Positions 17,757 through 26,990 are shown, counted from the first letter of the stretch. The stretch is 64,000 nt of DNA from Saccharofermentans sp. (GCA_016292135.1 JAEFAZ010000009.1:33821-97820); one strand, 5' to 3'. Numbers and translations are program-made. Notes: generated by a model not told the origin, from the sequence alone.

Positions 17757-19331
17757 ATGAAAAGATTTCTGACAGCACTACTGTCCTTTATCTTCCTTTT
17801 ATCTGCTGTCTCATGCAGCATCAAGGGAGAACCTTCGCAAGCAACGGAGACAACAACCACGGCCAGCCTTGCAACATCCGCTGTAAGCCGGCAGACGTCT
17901 GCAACGACATCAGCTGCAACATCTGAAACCAAGCCGGCTCCTCCGGATCTGACAGGAAGATACGTGAAGAAATCTATAGACTCGGAAGGGTTTGGAACTG
18001 ATCATTTCTGCATGGAATTGATCAGCAAAGACGGCAGGCTCGGCGTCCTGCTCAAAAACGACTATCGCAGTGGATACTTTTTTGACTTCTTTACTACTGA
18101 ACTTGAGGATAAGGACGGAACCGTTACTGCTCAATACGATGGGGAGTCTGTTCATTTCGAACTGACATCTGACGGAAAGACTTGTGATGTCGTCTATCAG
18201 GGGGGAGATATGGACAGCTATCTCAGCGGCCGCTACGAACGCCAGGATCTGATAACAGAAGAATACCATGAGGACGCTTTCCCTGAAGCGGTCAACGATC
18301 CTAACACACCAAACGGCGCAGTGGATGCCGTGCTGGCAAAGACCACACGTCAACAGTTGGGACTTCCTGATGATGCGGTCCTGACAGAAGATGCCCTGTC
18401 AAAAGTAGAAGAACTGCAAGTAGACGAAGAAAAGCCTGTCACATTGAGCGGTATCGAGTATTATTCAGGGCTTAAAAGATTATTTATCGGCATGTCGTAT
18501 ATCAAGGATATCTCTCCGCTTTCAAAGATCAGTTCTTTAGAGGAGGTCAGCATCAGCTGGTCTTTCGTGGATACGATACCGGATCTTTCGAACTGCGGAA
18601 AACTTACGAGCCTTTCATTGACATCCTGCTTAATAAGAGATATCAGCCCTATAACAAAGATCAGATCATTGGAGTTCCTTAATCTTTCCAGCAATTGTAT
18701 AACGAGCATCGAACCAATCAAAGATGTTGAGAATATCTCAGAGCTTAATCTCTACGGCAATCCGATAACCGATTGGGATTCTATTAAAGACCGGCAAAGT
18801 CTTACCGGGGTACTCACTCAGGACTACGACACCACCCTCTTAGTACTCGAAAAAGCCCGTCAGATCTTAAAAGAAACGATAACGGATGATATGAGCGAGC
18901 TGGAAAAAGAGATCGCAATATACAGAAAACTTCAAGAGCATGCCCATTCTGAAGTGTTCCAGCGTCCGATGAAGCCTGACGGCTACTATATCCTGATGGA
19001 AGGCAGAGGTGTCTGCGGTGATTGGGCAGATGCAACAGCTCTGCTGATGAACCTCGCAGGGCTTGAATGCTATAAGTTGATTTCCAGTGTACATGCGTGG
19101 AATATCATCAGGATCGACGGTGAGTATTACGAGATCGACTGTTCCTGGGATGATGAAGTTGAACCGATAAACTGGCAGTACTTTAACCTCAGCCGGGCAC
19201 GCATGGATACTGCACCGGATCATCAGGTCAGCGATACGTTTTACGGGAGATCTTATCTTCCTGTTGCAACTCACTCGATGATGCAGGTCGAATATCTCAT
19301 ACTCATAGATCAGCTCCACGCTGACTCATAA
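17757..19331 (+). CDS. Lipoprotein with leucine-rich repeats and transglutaminase-like domain (copy 1)
   Basis: A 524-residue surface lipoprotein. The start at 17757 follows the previous stop by 2 nt and gives MKRFLTALLSFIFLLSAVSC with lipobox Cys20, then a Thr/Ser/Ala linker. Residues ~235-345 hold internalin-like leucine-rich repeats (units such as IKDISPLSKISSLEEVSI). The C-terminal third is a transglutaminase/protease-like fold with a complete triad: Cys420 in GRGVCGDWAD, His446 in HAWNIIRIDGEYYEIDC, Asp461. Likely a cell-surface enzyme or binding protein; the substrate is unknown. A close paralogue follows directly. Confidence 0.85.
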   Translation: MKRFLTALLSFIFLLSAVSCSIKGEPSQATETTTTASLATSAVSRQTSATTSAATSETKPAPPDLTGRYVKKSIDSEGFGTDHFCMELISKDGRLGVLLKNDYRSGYFFDFFTTELEDKDGTVTAQYDGESVHFELTSDGKTCDVVYQGGDMDSYLSGRYERQDLITEEYHEDAFPEAVNDPNTPNGAVDAVLAKTTRQQLGLPDDAVLTEDALSKVEELQVDEEKPVTLSGIEYYSGLKRLFIGMSYIKDISPLSKISSLEEVSISWSFVDTIPDLSNCGKLTSLSLTSCLIRDISPITKIRSLEFLNLSSNCITSIEPIKDVENISELNLYGNPITDWDSIKDRQSLTGVLTQDYDTTLLVLEKARQILKETITDDMSELEKEIAIYRKLQEHAHSEVFQRPMKPDGYYILMEGRGVCGDWADATALLMNLAGLECYKLISSVHAWNIIRIDGEYYEIDCSWDDEVEPINWQYFNLSRARMDTAPDHQVSDTFYGRSYLPVATHSMMQVEYLILIDQLHADS

Positions 19332-19361
19332 CCCGAGCGCAAAATCCGAAAGAGAGAAAAA

Positions 19362-20945
19362 ATGAAAAGATTCCTGACAGCAATACTATCCTTTATCTTC
19401 CTTTTATCTGCTGCATCATGCAGCATCAAGGGAGAACCTTCGCAAGCAACGGAGACAACAACAGATACTGCCCTTGCAACATCCTCTGCAAGCCTGCAGA
19501 CGTCTGCACCGACATCAGCTGCAACATCTGAAACCAAGCCCGATCTTCCGGATGTGACAGGAAGATACCTGAAGAAAAATACGGTCCCGGAAATGAGCGA
19601 TGCTGATGCTTTCTGTCTGGAAATGATCAGCAAAGACGGCAAGCTCGGAGTTTTGTTCAAATTTGTATTTGATGATTTTGAGTCCTGTTTTAACTGTTTT
19701 TCTGTTGAACCCAAGGCTGACGCAAACACCGTTTCTGCTGTATATAATGACGGCACAGTTCATATCAAACTGACATCTGACGGAAAGACAGCAGATGTCG
19801 TCTATCAAGGTAACGGAGAAGATGGTCCGTTCAGAGGCTGCTACGAGCGTCAAGATCCCGAAAACGAGAAATACATTCCGGACTTTATCGCGGAACCTAT
19901 ATGCGACACTAATACTCCAAATGGTGCGATGGACCGCGTGCTTGCCTGCGCAGCCCGCGAAAAACTGGGACTTCCTCCCGGTGCAGTGCTGACTGAAGAA
20001 TCTTTGTCTGAGATATCAGAACTGTTTATCTGTGTAGATGATCCCTTCTCGTTAAATGGTATAGAGTATTTTACCGGTCTTCAGAATTTTGCTGTTAAAA
20101 TAGCTTGCCTCAAAGATATCTCGCCCCTCGCAAAAGTCAGTTCTTTAAAGGAGATACGTATCATCGGTTCATATATAGATTCCATACCGGATCTGTCGAA
20201 CTGTAAGGATCTGTCCACTCTTATTGTGACAAACAGCGCCATAAGAGATATCACACCTGTCACGAAGATCAGATCATTAACATGCCTTGACCTTTCCGAC
20301 AACTTGATCACAAGCATCGCTCCTATCAAAGATATGGACAGCATCAAAGAACTGAATCTCTCTTTCAATCCGGTAAGCGATTGGGAGACTATTTCCGGCA
20401 ATGAAAAACTTATAGCGGCTCTCCCTCAGAATTTTGATTACGATGCAGCACTTTCAGTGATCGATAAAGCAGACGGGATATTGAAAGAGATCCTGAAAGA
20501 AGACATGAGCGAACTGGAAAAGGAGATCGCCATATATAAGAAGATCCAGGATATCACTGTTTATGATGAAAAAGTACATCAGATGCCGGAAAAACCTGCC
20601 GGTTATTATCTTCTGATGGAAGGCTTCGGTGTCTGTGAAGATTATGCAGATGCGATGGCGATCCTTATGAACAGGGCAGGAATGGAATGCTTCGTGATCG
20701 ACTCCAATGTCGACCCCGACACCGGTATGCCTCATGCGTGGAACATCGTCAAGATCGATGGTGAATATTACGAAGCCGACTGCACGTGGGATGATGGACA
20801 GGATCCCGTTGACTGGCAATATTTTAATATCAGCCGTGCTCGCATGGATACTGTCGTGAATCATCACTTAGACAGGTGTACTTATCCTGTTGCGACTCAC
20901 TCGATGATGCAGGTCGAATATCTCATGCTCTTGGGTCAGCTGTAA
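19362..20945 (+). CDS. Lipoprotein with leucine-rich repeats and transglutaminase-like domain (copy 2)
   Basis: A 527-residue tandem paralogue of the gene 30 nt upstream. The signal peptide, lipobox (Cys20) and the first ~50 residues are nearly identical to copy 1, while the region after residue 60 has drifted more. LRR units such as LKDISPLAKVSSLKEIRI span ~240-355. The triad is kept: Cys425 in FGVCEDYADA, His458 in MPHAWNIVKID, Asp473. A few extra residues (DPDTGM) sit before the histidine. Both proteins end with a shared ATHSMMQVEYL segment. Not stop-coupled; the ATG has GAGAGAAAA upstream. Confidence 0.85.
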   Translation: MKRFLTAILSFIFLLSAASCSIKGEPSQATETTTDTALATSSASLQTSAPTSAATSETKPDLPDVTGRYLKKNTVPEMSDADAFCLEMISKDGKLGVLFKFVFDDFESCFNCFSVEPKADANTVSAVYNDGTVHIKLTSDGKTADVVYQGNGEDGPFRGCYERQDPENEKYIPDFIAEPICDTNTPNGAMDRVLACAAREKLGLPPGAVLTEESLSEISELFICVDDPFSLNGIEYFTGLQNFAVKIACLKDISPLAKVSSLKEIRIIGSYIDSIPDLSNCKDLSTLIVTNSAIRDITPVTKIRSLTCLDLSDNLITSIAPIKDMDSIKELNLSFNPVSDWETISGNEKLIAALPQNFDYDAALSVIDKADGILKEILKEDMSELEKEIAIYKKIQDITVYDEKVHQMPEKPAGYYLLMEGFGVCEDYADAMAILMNRAGMECFVIDSNVDPDTGMPHAWNIVKIDGEYYEADCTWDDGQDPVDWQYFNISRARMDTVVNHHLDRCTYPVATHSMMQVEYLMLLGQL

Positions 20946-21005
20946 CGGATCTTGAGTTTACGAATGCCTGCCCGAAGGATCTCCTGCATGTATCGATCAG
21001 CAATG

Positions 21006-21043
21006 TGTACATCGTTTTTCGAAAATCGGGATTTCGATGTACA
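21006..21043. repeat. Long hairpin between convergent genes
   Basis: Perfect 9-bp arms TGTACATCG and CGATGTACA with a 20-nt partly self-complementary loop. It lies between the convergent lipoprotein and MATE genes and may act as a terminator or mRNA 3' end; there is no good T-run. Confidence 0.4.
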
Positions 21044-21047
21044 ACTG

Positions 21048-22424
21048 CTACTCTAACTTGGCCGTCTCTTTCCTGTCGACAACTGATTTGCCGACCCATT
21101 TCTTCTTGTACCAGTAGTACATGACGATCAGACCGCGGATGCATTCGTCTGTCGCAGTTCCGGCAAAGATGCCGGCGACACCGACTCCCATCAGCACGCC
21201 GACAACATAGCCCGTGGTAAGACCCAATCCCCAGTTACAGAGGATCCCTGCTATGAGCGGGAAGATATATGCGCCTGCGGCTTTGAGACTGCTTACGAAT
21301 GTCATGTTAAGGCAGCGCCCGGTCTCGACGAAGATATCAACGATCATGATCATCTGTCCCAACATGATGATATTCTGGTTAGCGGTAAAGATCTGAAGCG
21401 TGTATCTGCAGAGAACGGCATTGATCGAAGCCAGCGCGATCGTAATGGGCAGGGATATCCTCAAGGTCTTGAAGACTCTCTTATATGCTTCTTCCGATTT
21501 TCCGGCACCGACAAGATGCCCTGTAATTATCTGCGTCGACATGGCTGAAGCATTCGAGAATATCATGGCAAAAGCGATAAGCATATTACAGTATGCCCTT
21601 GCATTAACGGAATCGTTGCCCATACCGTTTATGAAGGAAAGAAGTGTCGTCTGATAAAGGTTATAGGTAAGATGTTCTCCCGCAGTGGGAAGACCGATCT
21701 TCACCATCTTGGCAAGCAGCTTACCCGGGAAGGGCCTAAGATAACGGAGGGAGAGCTTTCCTATCTTGGCAGCATAGAAGAAGACAAATACTGCAATGAC
21801 CGCCAGGAATCTCGCGGCAACAGTCGATATCGCTACTCCGGCAACACCCATGTTAAGGGACTTTAGCGGTCCGTAGAGGAAAAGATAATTGCCGCCTATG
21901 TTGATCACATTGATCGCCAACGTGACCCACATGCCGATCTTCGGGTATCCGTTACACCTTAAGATCTGGAGCATTACATTGAACACCGCCATTATGAAAC
22001 CGCCGCCTCCGACGATGTAGATATAGATCATCGAATAAGGACGCATCTCAGGGGATACCTGAAGGAAATCCATTATCAGGGGATTTGCGGCACAAAAGGC
22101 TCCGCTGAATACTATGCCGACGACCAGGTTTACCGCGACCGCGAGCGTATAGATCATGTTCATCTTGTCAAAACGCTTAGCTCCCAGATACTGGGCAACG
22201 ACAACGCTCGTAGCCATCGCGATGACATTGAAGAGGATATTCATCATGAACATGATGGTATTTGCATTTCCGACAGCTCCGACAGCATACTCGTCATAGT
22301 GGCTCAGCATGAGAGTATCCACATTGTTGAGCATGGTGTTCAGGAAAAGCTCAAGAAACATAGGCCCCGCCAGTATCAACAGCGGAGTCTTCTCATCTAT
22401 GACGATAGCCTTCTTCTTGTTCAT
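21048..22424 (-). CDS. MATE family efflux transporter
   Basis: A 458-residue membrane protein with 12 hydrophobic segments and two repeated halves. Typical MATE segments: PLLILAGPMFLELFLNTMLNNVDTLMLS at the start, AMATSVVVAQYLGAKRF near 75, LPTAGEHLTYNL near 260 and MSTQIITGHLVGAG near 305. MATE proteins expel drugs or metabolites with Na+ or H+. I use ATG 22424 because AAGGA lies 8 nt upstream; ATG 22439 is the alternative. The C-terminus ends with a basic WYKKKWVGKSVVDRKETAKLE tail. Confidence 0.9.
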   Translation of the reverse strand: MNKKKAIVIDEKTPLLILAGPMFLELFLNTMLNNVDTLMLSHYDEYAVGAVGNANTIMFMMNILFNVIAMATSVVVAQYLGAKRFDKMNMIYTLAVAVNLVVGIVFSGAFCAANPLIMDFLQVSPEMRPYSMIYIYIVGGGGFIMAVFNVMLQILRCNGYPKIGMWVTLAINVINIGGNYLFLYGPLKSLNMGVAGVAISTVAARFLAVIAVFVFFYAAKIGKLSLRYLRPFPGKLLAKMVKIGLPTAGEHLTYNLYQTTLLSFINGMGNDSVNARAYCNMLIAFAMIFSNASAMSTQIITGHLVGAGKSEEAYKRVFKTLRISLPITIALASINAVLCRYTLQIFTANQNIIMLGQMIMIVDIFVETGRCLNMTFVSSLKAAGAYIFPLIAGILCNWGLGLTTGYVVGVLMGVGVAGIFAGTATDECIRGLIVMYYWYKKKWVGKSVVDRKETAKLE

Positions 22425-22625
22425 TGAACTTTCCTTCATGTTCTTTACCGGATCCTGCCCTTAATAACGATAAAGGATTATACATCAAGGAGATAACAGA
22501 AATATATCAATTTCAGACAGTTTTATATCAATATATGCGCTGCCGGAATGTCAGTCAGAATAATATGAACAGCAGATCATTGCCCGCAATAAAGACGAAC
22601 GATGAACGGATCAGCGGCATCCCCG

Positions 22626-22982
22626 TCAATCAGATGCCTTGTCAAACGTTGAGATGCAGTTGGTCATGTAAACGATATCGCCTTCATTAAGCTCAACTAT
22701 GGCAGGAAAATATTCGTATTCATACATGCTGTCGGAATGTCCTTCCGGGTATTCCGCATCCATCCTGTATTTGGTGCTGCCGTCTTTGTCGGTTATGTGG
22801 ATCACGCCCCATCTTCCCGGCATGTCGACAAAATACACACCGGGATCTATCGGGCATTTGCTGCTCCCGATCTCGAAGATCTCATAGTGCTCGATCGTAT
22901 CACCCGGGATAAAGGTGATATCGTGCTCGCTCTTATCAGGACCGGTCTCTGTCTGAGTATAGTTCGGAAGATCATTGTTCTT
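22626..22982 (-). pseudogene. Probable 3' remnant of a secreted/lipoprotein gene
   Basis: The frame is open for about 118 codons from just after a TAA at 22983-22985 down to the stop at 22626, but it has no ATG with a ribosome site at its start. The coding-like text runs TQTETGPDKSEHDITFIPGD, TIEHYEIFEIGSSKCPIDPG, VYFVDMPGRWGVIHITD and ends FPAIVELNEGDIVYMTNC. It reads like the C-terminal domain of a lipoprotein whose signal and 5' end are missing. A 70-residue product from a GTG at 22838 is possible but less likely. The flanks 22440-22625 and 22986-23067 show nothing clear. Confidence 0.45.
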
Positions 22983-23067
22983 TTAGATGAATTACACTGC
23001 CGGGTTATGAAACTACAACTTAAAAACGACCGGAATTTACCGGATGTCCATAAGGGGATCCTTCAGA

Positions 23068-23865
23068 TCACTGTTTCTTTCCCGTAAGGATCATGGACAG
23101 CGGATAGCCCATGTGATCAGCATCTTCCAAGCCGCCTGTGATATCGTAATCAAATTCCTGCAATCCGGTAATGACCATCCCGTTATCGCACATGCCTGTT
23201 ATGATCTCAGACATGGGATGGGAATAATCCGTGAATGTCCTCGAATGGTAGCTCTTTTGGGTCATGTAATACATTCCCCAGTTGCCTTTCCACTCATGTT
23301 CGAAATATGAATAATGACATTCCAGACGGTGTTCCAGATCGAAAAGCTCCTCACCCTGCGATGCGAGCATGTTCGTACAGGGATGCTGTTCGTTCATCAC
23401 GATAAGAGCTCCCGGCTTCATGCATTTGGAAACTATGGCGAAGAACTTTTCGAGATCATCAAACCAGCAGAGCGCTCCGATGGTGATGATGACCACGTCA
23501 AATGCTTCTTTATAGCTGTCATCTATATCGTAGATGTTTGCCGCCACGAACTCGCAGGGCAGACCCAGTTCTTTTGCTTTCTCATTGGCAAATGCCACCT
23601 GATTCTCGGCAATGTCAAAACCCACGCCTTTTAAAGCTTTTCCGCATTTAACAAGAGAGAGCAGTTCGCGTCCGTTGTTGCAGCAGAAATGACCGATCAC
23701 TTTCCCTTCCGTATCAAGTTCTTTAAGGACTCTTTTGGTTTCTTCATTGAAAAAAGGATACTCCTCGGTCCGGATGCGTTCGGTTATGTCCGCGCCCCAG
23801 GATTCATCTCTTTTATCAAATGCTTCTTCCCATGCCGCCTTATTTTCTTTAATGTAATCTTCCAT
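23068..23865 (-). CDS. SAM-dependent methyltransferase (class I)
   Basis: A 265-residue enzyme. SAM-binding motif I is visible as VIGHFCCNNGRELLSLVKCG near residues 56-75, followed by GVGFDIAENQVAFANEKAKELG (motif II region) and EAFDVVIITIGALCWFDDLEKF. It belongs to the broad methyltransferase 11/25 group; the acceptor is unknown. It stands as a single gene with AGGTAG-type ribosome site upstream. Confidence 0.85.
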   Translation of the reverse strand: MEDYIKENKAAWEEAFDKRDESWGADITERIRTEEYPFFNEETKRVLKELDTEGKVIGHFCCNNGRELLSLVKCGKALKGVGFDIAENQVAFANEKAKELGLPCEFVAANIYDIDDSYKEAFDVVIITIGALCWFDDLEKFFAIVSKCMKPGALIVMNEQHPCTNMLASQGEELFDLEHRLECHYSYFEHEWKGNWGMYYMTQKSYHSRTFTDYSHPMSEIITGMCDNGMVITGLQEFDYDITGGLEDADHMGYPLSMILTGKKQ

Positions 23866-23915
23866 GTTGTCTACCTCGAAAAATATATCTTAAAACTCCT
23901 TCTTCCGCCGGAATA

Positions 23916-24149
23916 TTATAGCATACAAACTTTCCCGGACTGCTCTATCTCCTTTGCGATCTTGCTCCTCTTAAGTTTCCTCTGCAGGGTATACCTGATC
24001 ACGACCGCCGGATTGTAACTGTAAGACAGTCTCCATTCAAAGTAATTGATCCACTCGACAAGAGCAAAAAGCAGGAGGAAAACAGCAAGTACCGTCGCAA
24101 GTTCTCCGGATCACAGATTTGTCAGGGTTTTCTTAAGTTTGTTTTTCAT
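23916..24149 (-). pseudogene. Small membrane protein gene interrupted by an in-frame TGA
   Basis: From ATG 24149, which has a strong GGGGGGAAGGGA ribosome region upstream, the frame reads MKNKLKKTLTNL, then TGA (24111-24113), then a further 64 codons including a membrane segment (LATVLAVFLLLFALVEWINYF) and a basic tail (RYTLQRKLKRSKIAKEIEQ) to a TAA at 23916. The coding text on both sides of the TGA looks intact, so this is most simply a gene with a nonsense mutation; a TGG tryptophan codon would need one base change. Bases 24150-24280 before the next gene hold only AT-rich promoter-like sequence. Confidence 0.55.
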
Positions 24150-24280
24150 CTTTTGTCTATCCCTTCCCCCCTTTGGATGATGAAATTATAACATGCTCAT
24201 TAACAACCACCTTGTTTTTTGCTAACATTGCAGTATATGGATCAGCTTGGCTTAACGGAATCTGTTGTAGGAGAGTTCCC

Positions 24281-24931
24281 ATGAAATACGGCGAATCTGC
24301 ATTTGATATCTTGTATCTGCTCTTTGTCATCATCAGCGGTCTTTATATCCTTGTCAGATCTAAGGATAAGACCGGGAAACTCATGGGAACTGCGGCTCTT
24401 GTCCTCGGGCTCGGAGACTCCTTTCACCTGATCCCCAGAGTCCTGAATTACTTTATTGATTCAGATCTTACATCTGCCTTGGGGATCGGTAAGTTCATCA
24501 CTTCGATAACGATGACGGCCTTCTATGTGATCCTCTTCTACATTTGGAAAAGAAACTTCAACAAGGTATCTTCCATGCAGCTGGAACTCCTGATCTTAGG
24601 CTCCGCGCTTATAAGAGTGGTCCTTTGCCTTTTCCCTCAGAACGGCTGGATCCAAAACAGCAATGACATCAGCTGGGGGATCATAAGAAATGTCCCGTTC
24701 GTGGTACTGGGCGCTGCCGTTTGCATGCTCTTTTTCAAAACAAGGAAAGAAGACAAGGTATTCAGATCCTTGTGGATCCTCATACTCTTGTCTTTTGCCT
24801 TCTACATGCCGGTTGCCGTGGCTGCCGGTATAGTTCCTTTGCTGGGAATGCTCATGATCCCGAAGACCATTTGCTATATCCTGATGGTCGTTGCCTTCTT
24901 AAGAAAGCATAAGGAGATTAATGCCGGATAA
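24281..24931 (+). CDS. Polytopic membrane protein, unknown function
   Basis: A 216-residue protein with about seven hydrophobic segments starting MKYGESAFDILYLLFVIISG. I use ATG 24281, preceded by GTAGGAGAG; a start 108 nt upstream lacks a ribosome site. Motifs such as GLGDSFHLIPRVLNYF and the KRNFNKVS loop suggest a small family of 7-TM proteins seen in Clostridia, which I cannot name. Convergent with a small membrane protein gene. Confidence 0.72.
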   Translation: MKYGESAFDILYLLFVIISGLYILVRSKDKTGKLMGTAALVLGLGDSFHLIPRVLNYFIDSDLTSALGIGKFITSITMTAFYVILFYIWKRNFNKVSSMQLELLILGSALIRVVLCLFPQNGWIQNSNDISWGIIRNVPFVVLGAAVCMLFFKTRKEDKVFRSLWILILLSFAFYMPVAVAAGIVPLLGMLMIPKTICYILMVVAFLRKHKEINAG

Positions 24932-24939
24932 ACCTTCCG

Positions 24940-25128
24940 TCACTCCAGTATCGCTTTTTTCCTGCCGTCGTAGAACGATGAAGCTATGGTTACTATCACA
25001 CCTGCGAAGAATACCCAGGCGACCGGATCCGGTACAGGCAAGCTGATGATCACGCATAGTGCCATGATACCGATGGAGACCAGCATTGTGAGCAGGCCTA
25101 AGTTTGTAATCTTGTTGAACATTCTCAT
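24940..25128 (-). CDS. Small two-helix membrane protein
   Basis: A 62-residue protein with two hydrophobic helices (about 10-30 and 36-52) and a basic end (YDGRKKAILE). The ATG has GGAGGGATAG upstream. It lies 36 nt downstream of the ABC exporter permease gene and may be cotranscribed with it. Function unknown. Confidence 0.65.
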   Translation of the reverse strand: MRMFNKITNLGLLTMLVSIGIMALCVIISLPVPDPVAWVFFAGVIVTIASSFYDGRKKAILE

Positions 25129-25164
25129 TTCTATCCCTCCAAAGATCTTATCTTTATTCTTTCA

Positions 25165-25905
25165 TTACTTGAGTTCACGTCGGCAAAACCTTGCATAGGA
25201 CAAAGCGGCAACTGCAGCCAAAGCCACTGCGGAAGATGAAAGAGCCGTCACGATATTGCTGTTGCTCATATCAGCAAGAACGAACATCGTCTGTCCCACA
25301 GGGAAGAGCCTTACGAATTTTTCTGCCCAGTCAAAGCTCAAAAGGACCTGAGCCGCCAGATTCATCGTCAAAAGCAATCCGAGATTAAGACCTATCGCAC
25401 CGCCCAAGTGCTTGATGAACATGGATGCGAGGAAACAGGTTGCTGCATAAGCGATCTCAACGACGATATATACTGCAGCTCTTCCAATGATAGCTCTTGC
25501 GATGCTGCCTTCGATATCATTAACGCTTGTCATGCCGAAAGAGATCACACTGCAGACTGCGATGGATACGAGACCATAAATGGCGACCGCGCTTATAAAA
25601 GACGTGAACTTTGCCATAAGTATGCTGAACCTGCTGTTCCCGGCCATGACCGCAGACTGGATCTTTCTTCCTTCGAATGCGCCTGTCACGTGGATCCCGG
25701 CGAAAACGCCAATCAGGAAGATCAGGAATGCATTGAAGTTGTTAAGACCTTCAATATAAGCCGTGTATCCGCTCATGCCGATGGAAAAGTGTATCGTCAG
25801 CATAAGCATTAATGCCGGAAGAGCGACAAGCGATGCGCCTATGATCCAGAAAGACTTTGAAGATAAAGTCTGCTTCATTTCCCATTTAAATAAACTGCCC
25901 ATCAT
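25165..25905 (-). CDS. ABC-2 type exporter permease
   Basis: A 246-residue membrane protein with six hydrophobic segments, starting MMGSLFKWEMKQTLSSKSFW, as in BcrB/LanE-type permeases. GVFAGIHVTGAFEGRKIQSAVMAGNSR near residues 67-93 is a typical ABC-2 coupling region. It overlaps the ATPase stop by 4 nt (ATGA). Together they form an exporter probably for a peptide or antibiotic. Confidence 0.85.
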   Translation of the reverse strand: MMGSLFKWEMKQTLSSKSFWIIGASLVALPALMLMLTIHFSIGMSGYTAYIEGLNNFNAFLIFLIGVFAGIHVTGAFEGRKIQSAVMAGNSRFSILMAKFTSFISAVAIYGLVSIAVCSVISFGMTSVNDIEGSIARAIIGRAAVYIVVEIAYAATCFLASMFIKHLGGAIGLNLGLLLTMNLAAQVLLSFDWAEKFVRLFPVGQTMFVLADMSNSNIVTALSSSAVALAAVAALSYARFCRRELK

Positions 25906-26810
25906 GCACTCCTCCCGAGAAGTTCTATATAGTATTCTTCCAATGTTCTTTCATGCTTTGAAAGATGTGTTATTAGTATCTTGTGATCGTACATCAGCTG
26001 CGACAGCTCTTTTGTATCAACGCTGTCAAAGATCTTTATCGTATCTTCATCCTTATCCAATGAACTGATCCCGTTTCCGAGAAGGATCTTCAGAGCCTCA
26101 TCGTTGCTTTCTGTTGCCATAACGATATGAGTAGTGCACAGATCATCGAGTTCATCCTTGGAAAGAGTCGAGATGATCCTTCCGTGGGATATGATGATGT
26201 AATCCGTTGCAAGCTGATAAAGTTCAGCCAGGATATGCGAGGATATGACTATGGTGATCCCGTCATCCCTGCAAAGAGATATAAGGAGTTCCCTTACTCC
26301 GACCATTCCCATAGGATCGAGCCCGTTCACCGGTTCATCAAGTATCAGCAGTTCAGGGTTGTTGATCAGCGCCAATGCGATCCCGAGTCTCTGCTTCATT
26401 CCGAGAGAGAAGTCAGCGACTTTCTTGTTCTTTACATCTCCTAAACCTACGCGGTTTAACTGCATGTCTGCCCTGGCGGAGTCTTTGTTCCCGTAAAGGA
26501 GCTGCTGTAACATGAGATTGTCTCTTGCAGTCTTGTTGAGATCCAGGATAGGGTGTTCCACAAGACAGCCCAGTTTCTTACGTGCTTCGATAAGTCCCTT
26601 CCTGTCTGATCTTCCGAACAGTTCGACAGTTCCATGATCTATGGGACTTAAGCCGGTAACCGCTCTTATCGCAGTGGTCTTGCCGGCACCGTTCTCACCT
26701 ATGAAGCCGTAGATCTTACCTCTTTCGATCTCGAACGACACATTGTCCAGCACACGTTTTGCGCCATACGACTTTGTGAGGCCCTTGATCCTCATAATGC
26801 TATCACTCAT
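25902..26810 (-). CDS. ABC transporter ATP-binding protein, bacitracin/lantibiotic-resistance type
   Basis: A 302-residue ATPase. Walker A GENGAGKTTAIR near residues 38-49, signature FSLGMKQRLGIALALI near 134-149, Walker B LLILDEPVNGLDPMG near 154-168 and the switch histidine in IVISSHILAEL. The ~90-residue C-terminal extension is typical of BcrA/LanF-type exporters. It is divergent from a lipoprotein gene, and the spacer carries phased repeats that suggest control by a two-component response regulator. Confidence 0.92.
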   Translation of the reverse strand: MSDSIMRIKGLTKSYGAKRVLDNVSFEIERGKIYGFIGENGAGKTTAIRAVTGLSPIDHGTVELFGRSDRKGLIEARKKLGCLVEHPILDLNKTARDNLMLQQLLYGNKDSARADMQLNRVGLGDVKNKKVADFSLGMKQRLGIALALINNPELLILDEPVNGLDPMGMVGVRELLISLCRDDGITIVISSHILAELYQLATDYIIISHGRIISTLSKDELDDLCTTHIVMATESNDEALKILLGNGISSLDKDEDTIKIFDSVDTKELSQLMYDHKILITHLSKHERTLEEYYIELLGRSA

Positions 26811-26858
26811 TCCAAAATGTCCTCCCTAAGTGTTATGGGTACATGATAGTTTTCTATC

Positions 26859-26908
26859 CTTAACCGCAAAATAGGAAAACATTAACCTAACATTAACTAA
26901 ACATTAAA
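26859..26908. promoter_or_regulatory. 11-bp phased direct repeats, likely response-regulator site
   Basis: Hexamers CTTAAC (26859), ATTAAC (26881), ATTAAC (26892) and ATTAAA (26903) start at 0, 22, 33 and 44 bp, exactly one helical turn apart or a multiple. OmpR/PhoB-family regulators bind such hexamers spaced by 5 bp. They lie between the divergent ABC exporter and lipoprotein genes. Confidence 0.5.
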
Positions 26909-26930
26909 GTTAGCTGTCAGAACTGCTTGA

Positions 26931-26959
26931 TTGATTATTTGCCTTTTGTCTTTTATAAT
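26931..26959 (+). promoter_or_regulatory. Sigma-A type promoter of the threonine-rich lipoprotein gene
   Basis: TTGATT and TATAAT with a 17-bp spacer, 31 nt upstream of the ATG, just downstream of the phased repeats. Confidence 0.7.
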
Positions 26960-26990
26960 CGGGGCATAAACATTTAAGGGGGAGATTATT

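Noticed and set aside
24111..24113. TGA as a selenocysteine codon
   Set aside because: No SECIS-like hairpin directly follows, the context is a small hydrophobic protein without a redox motif, and a nonsense mutation is simpler.
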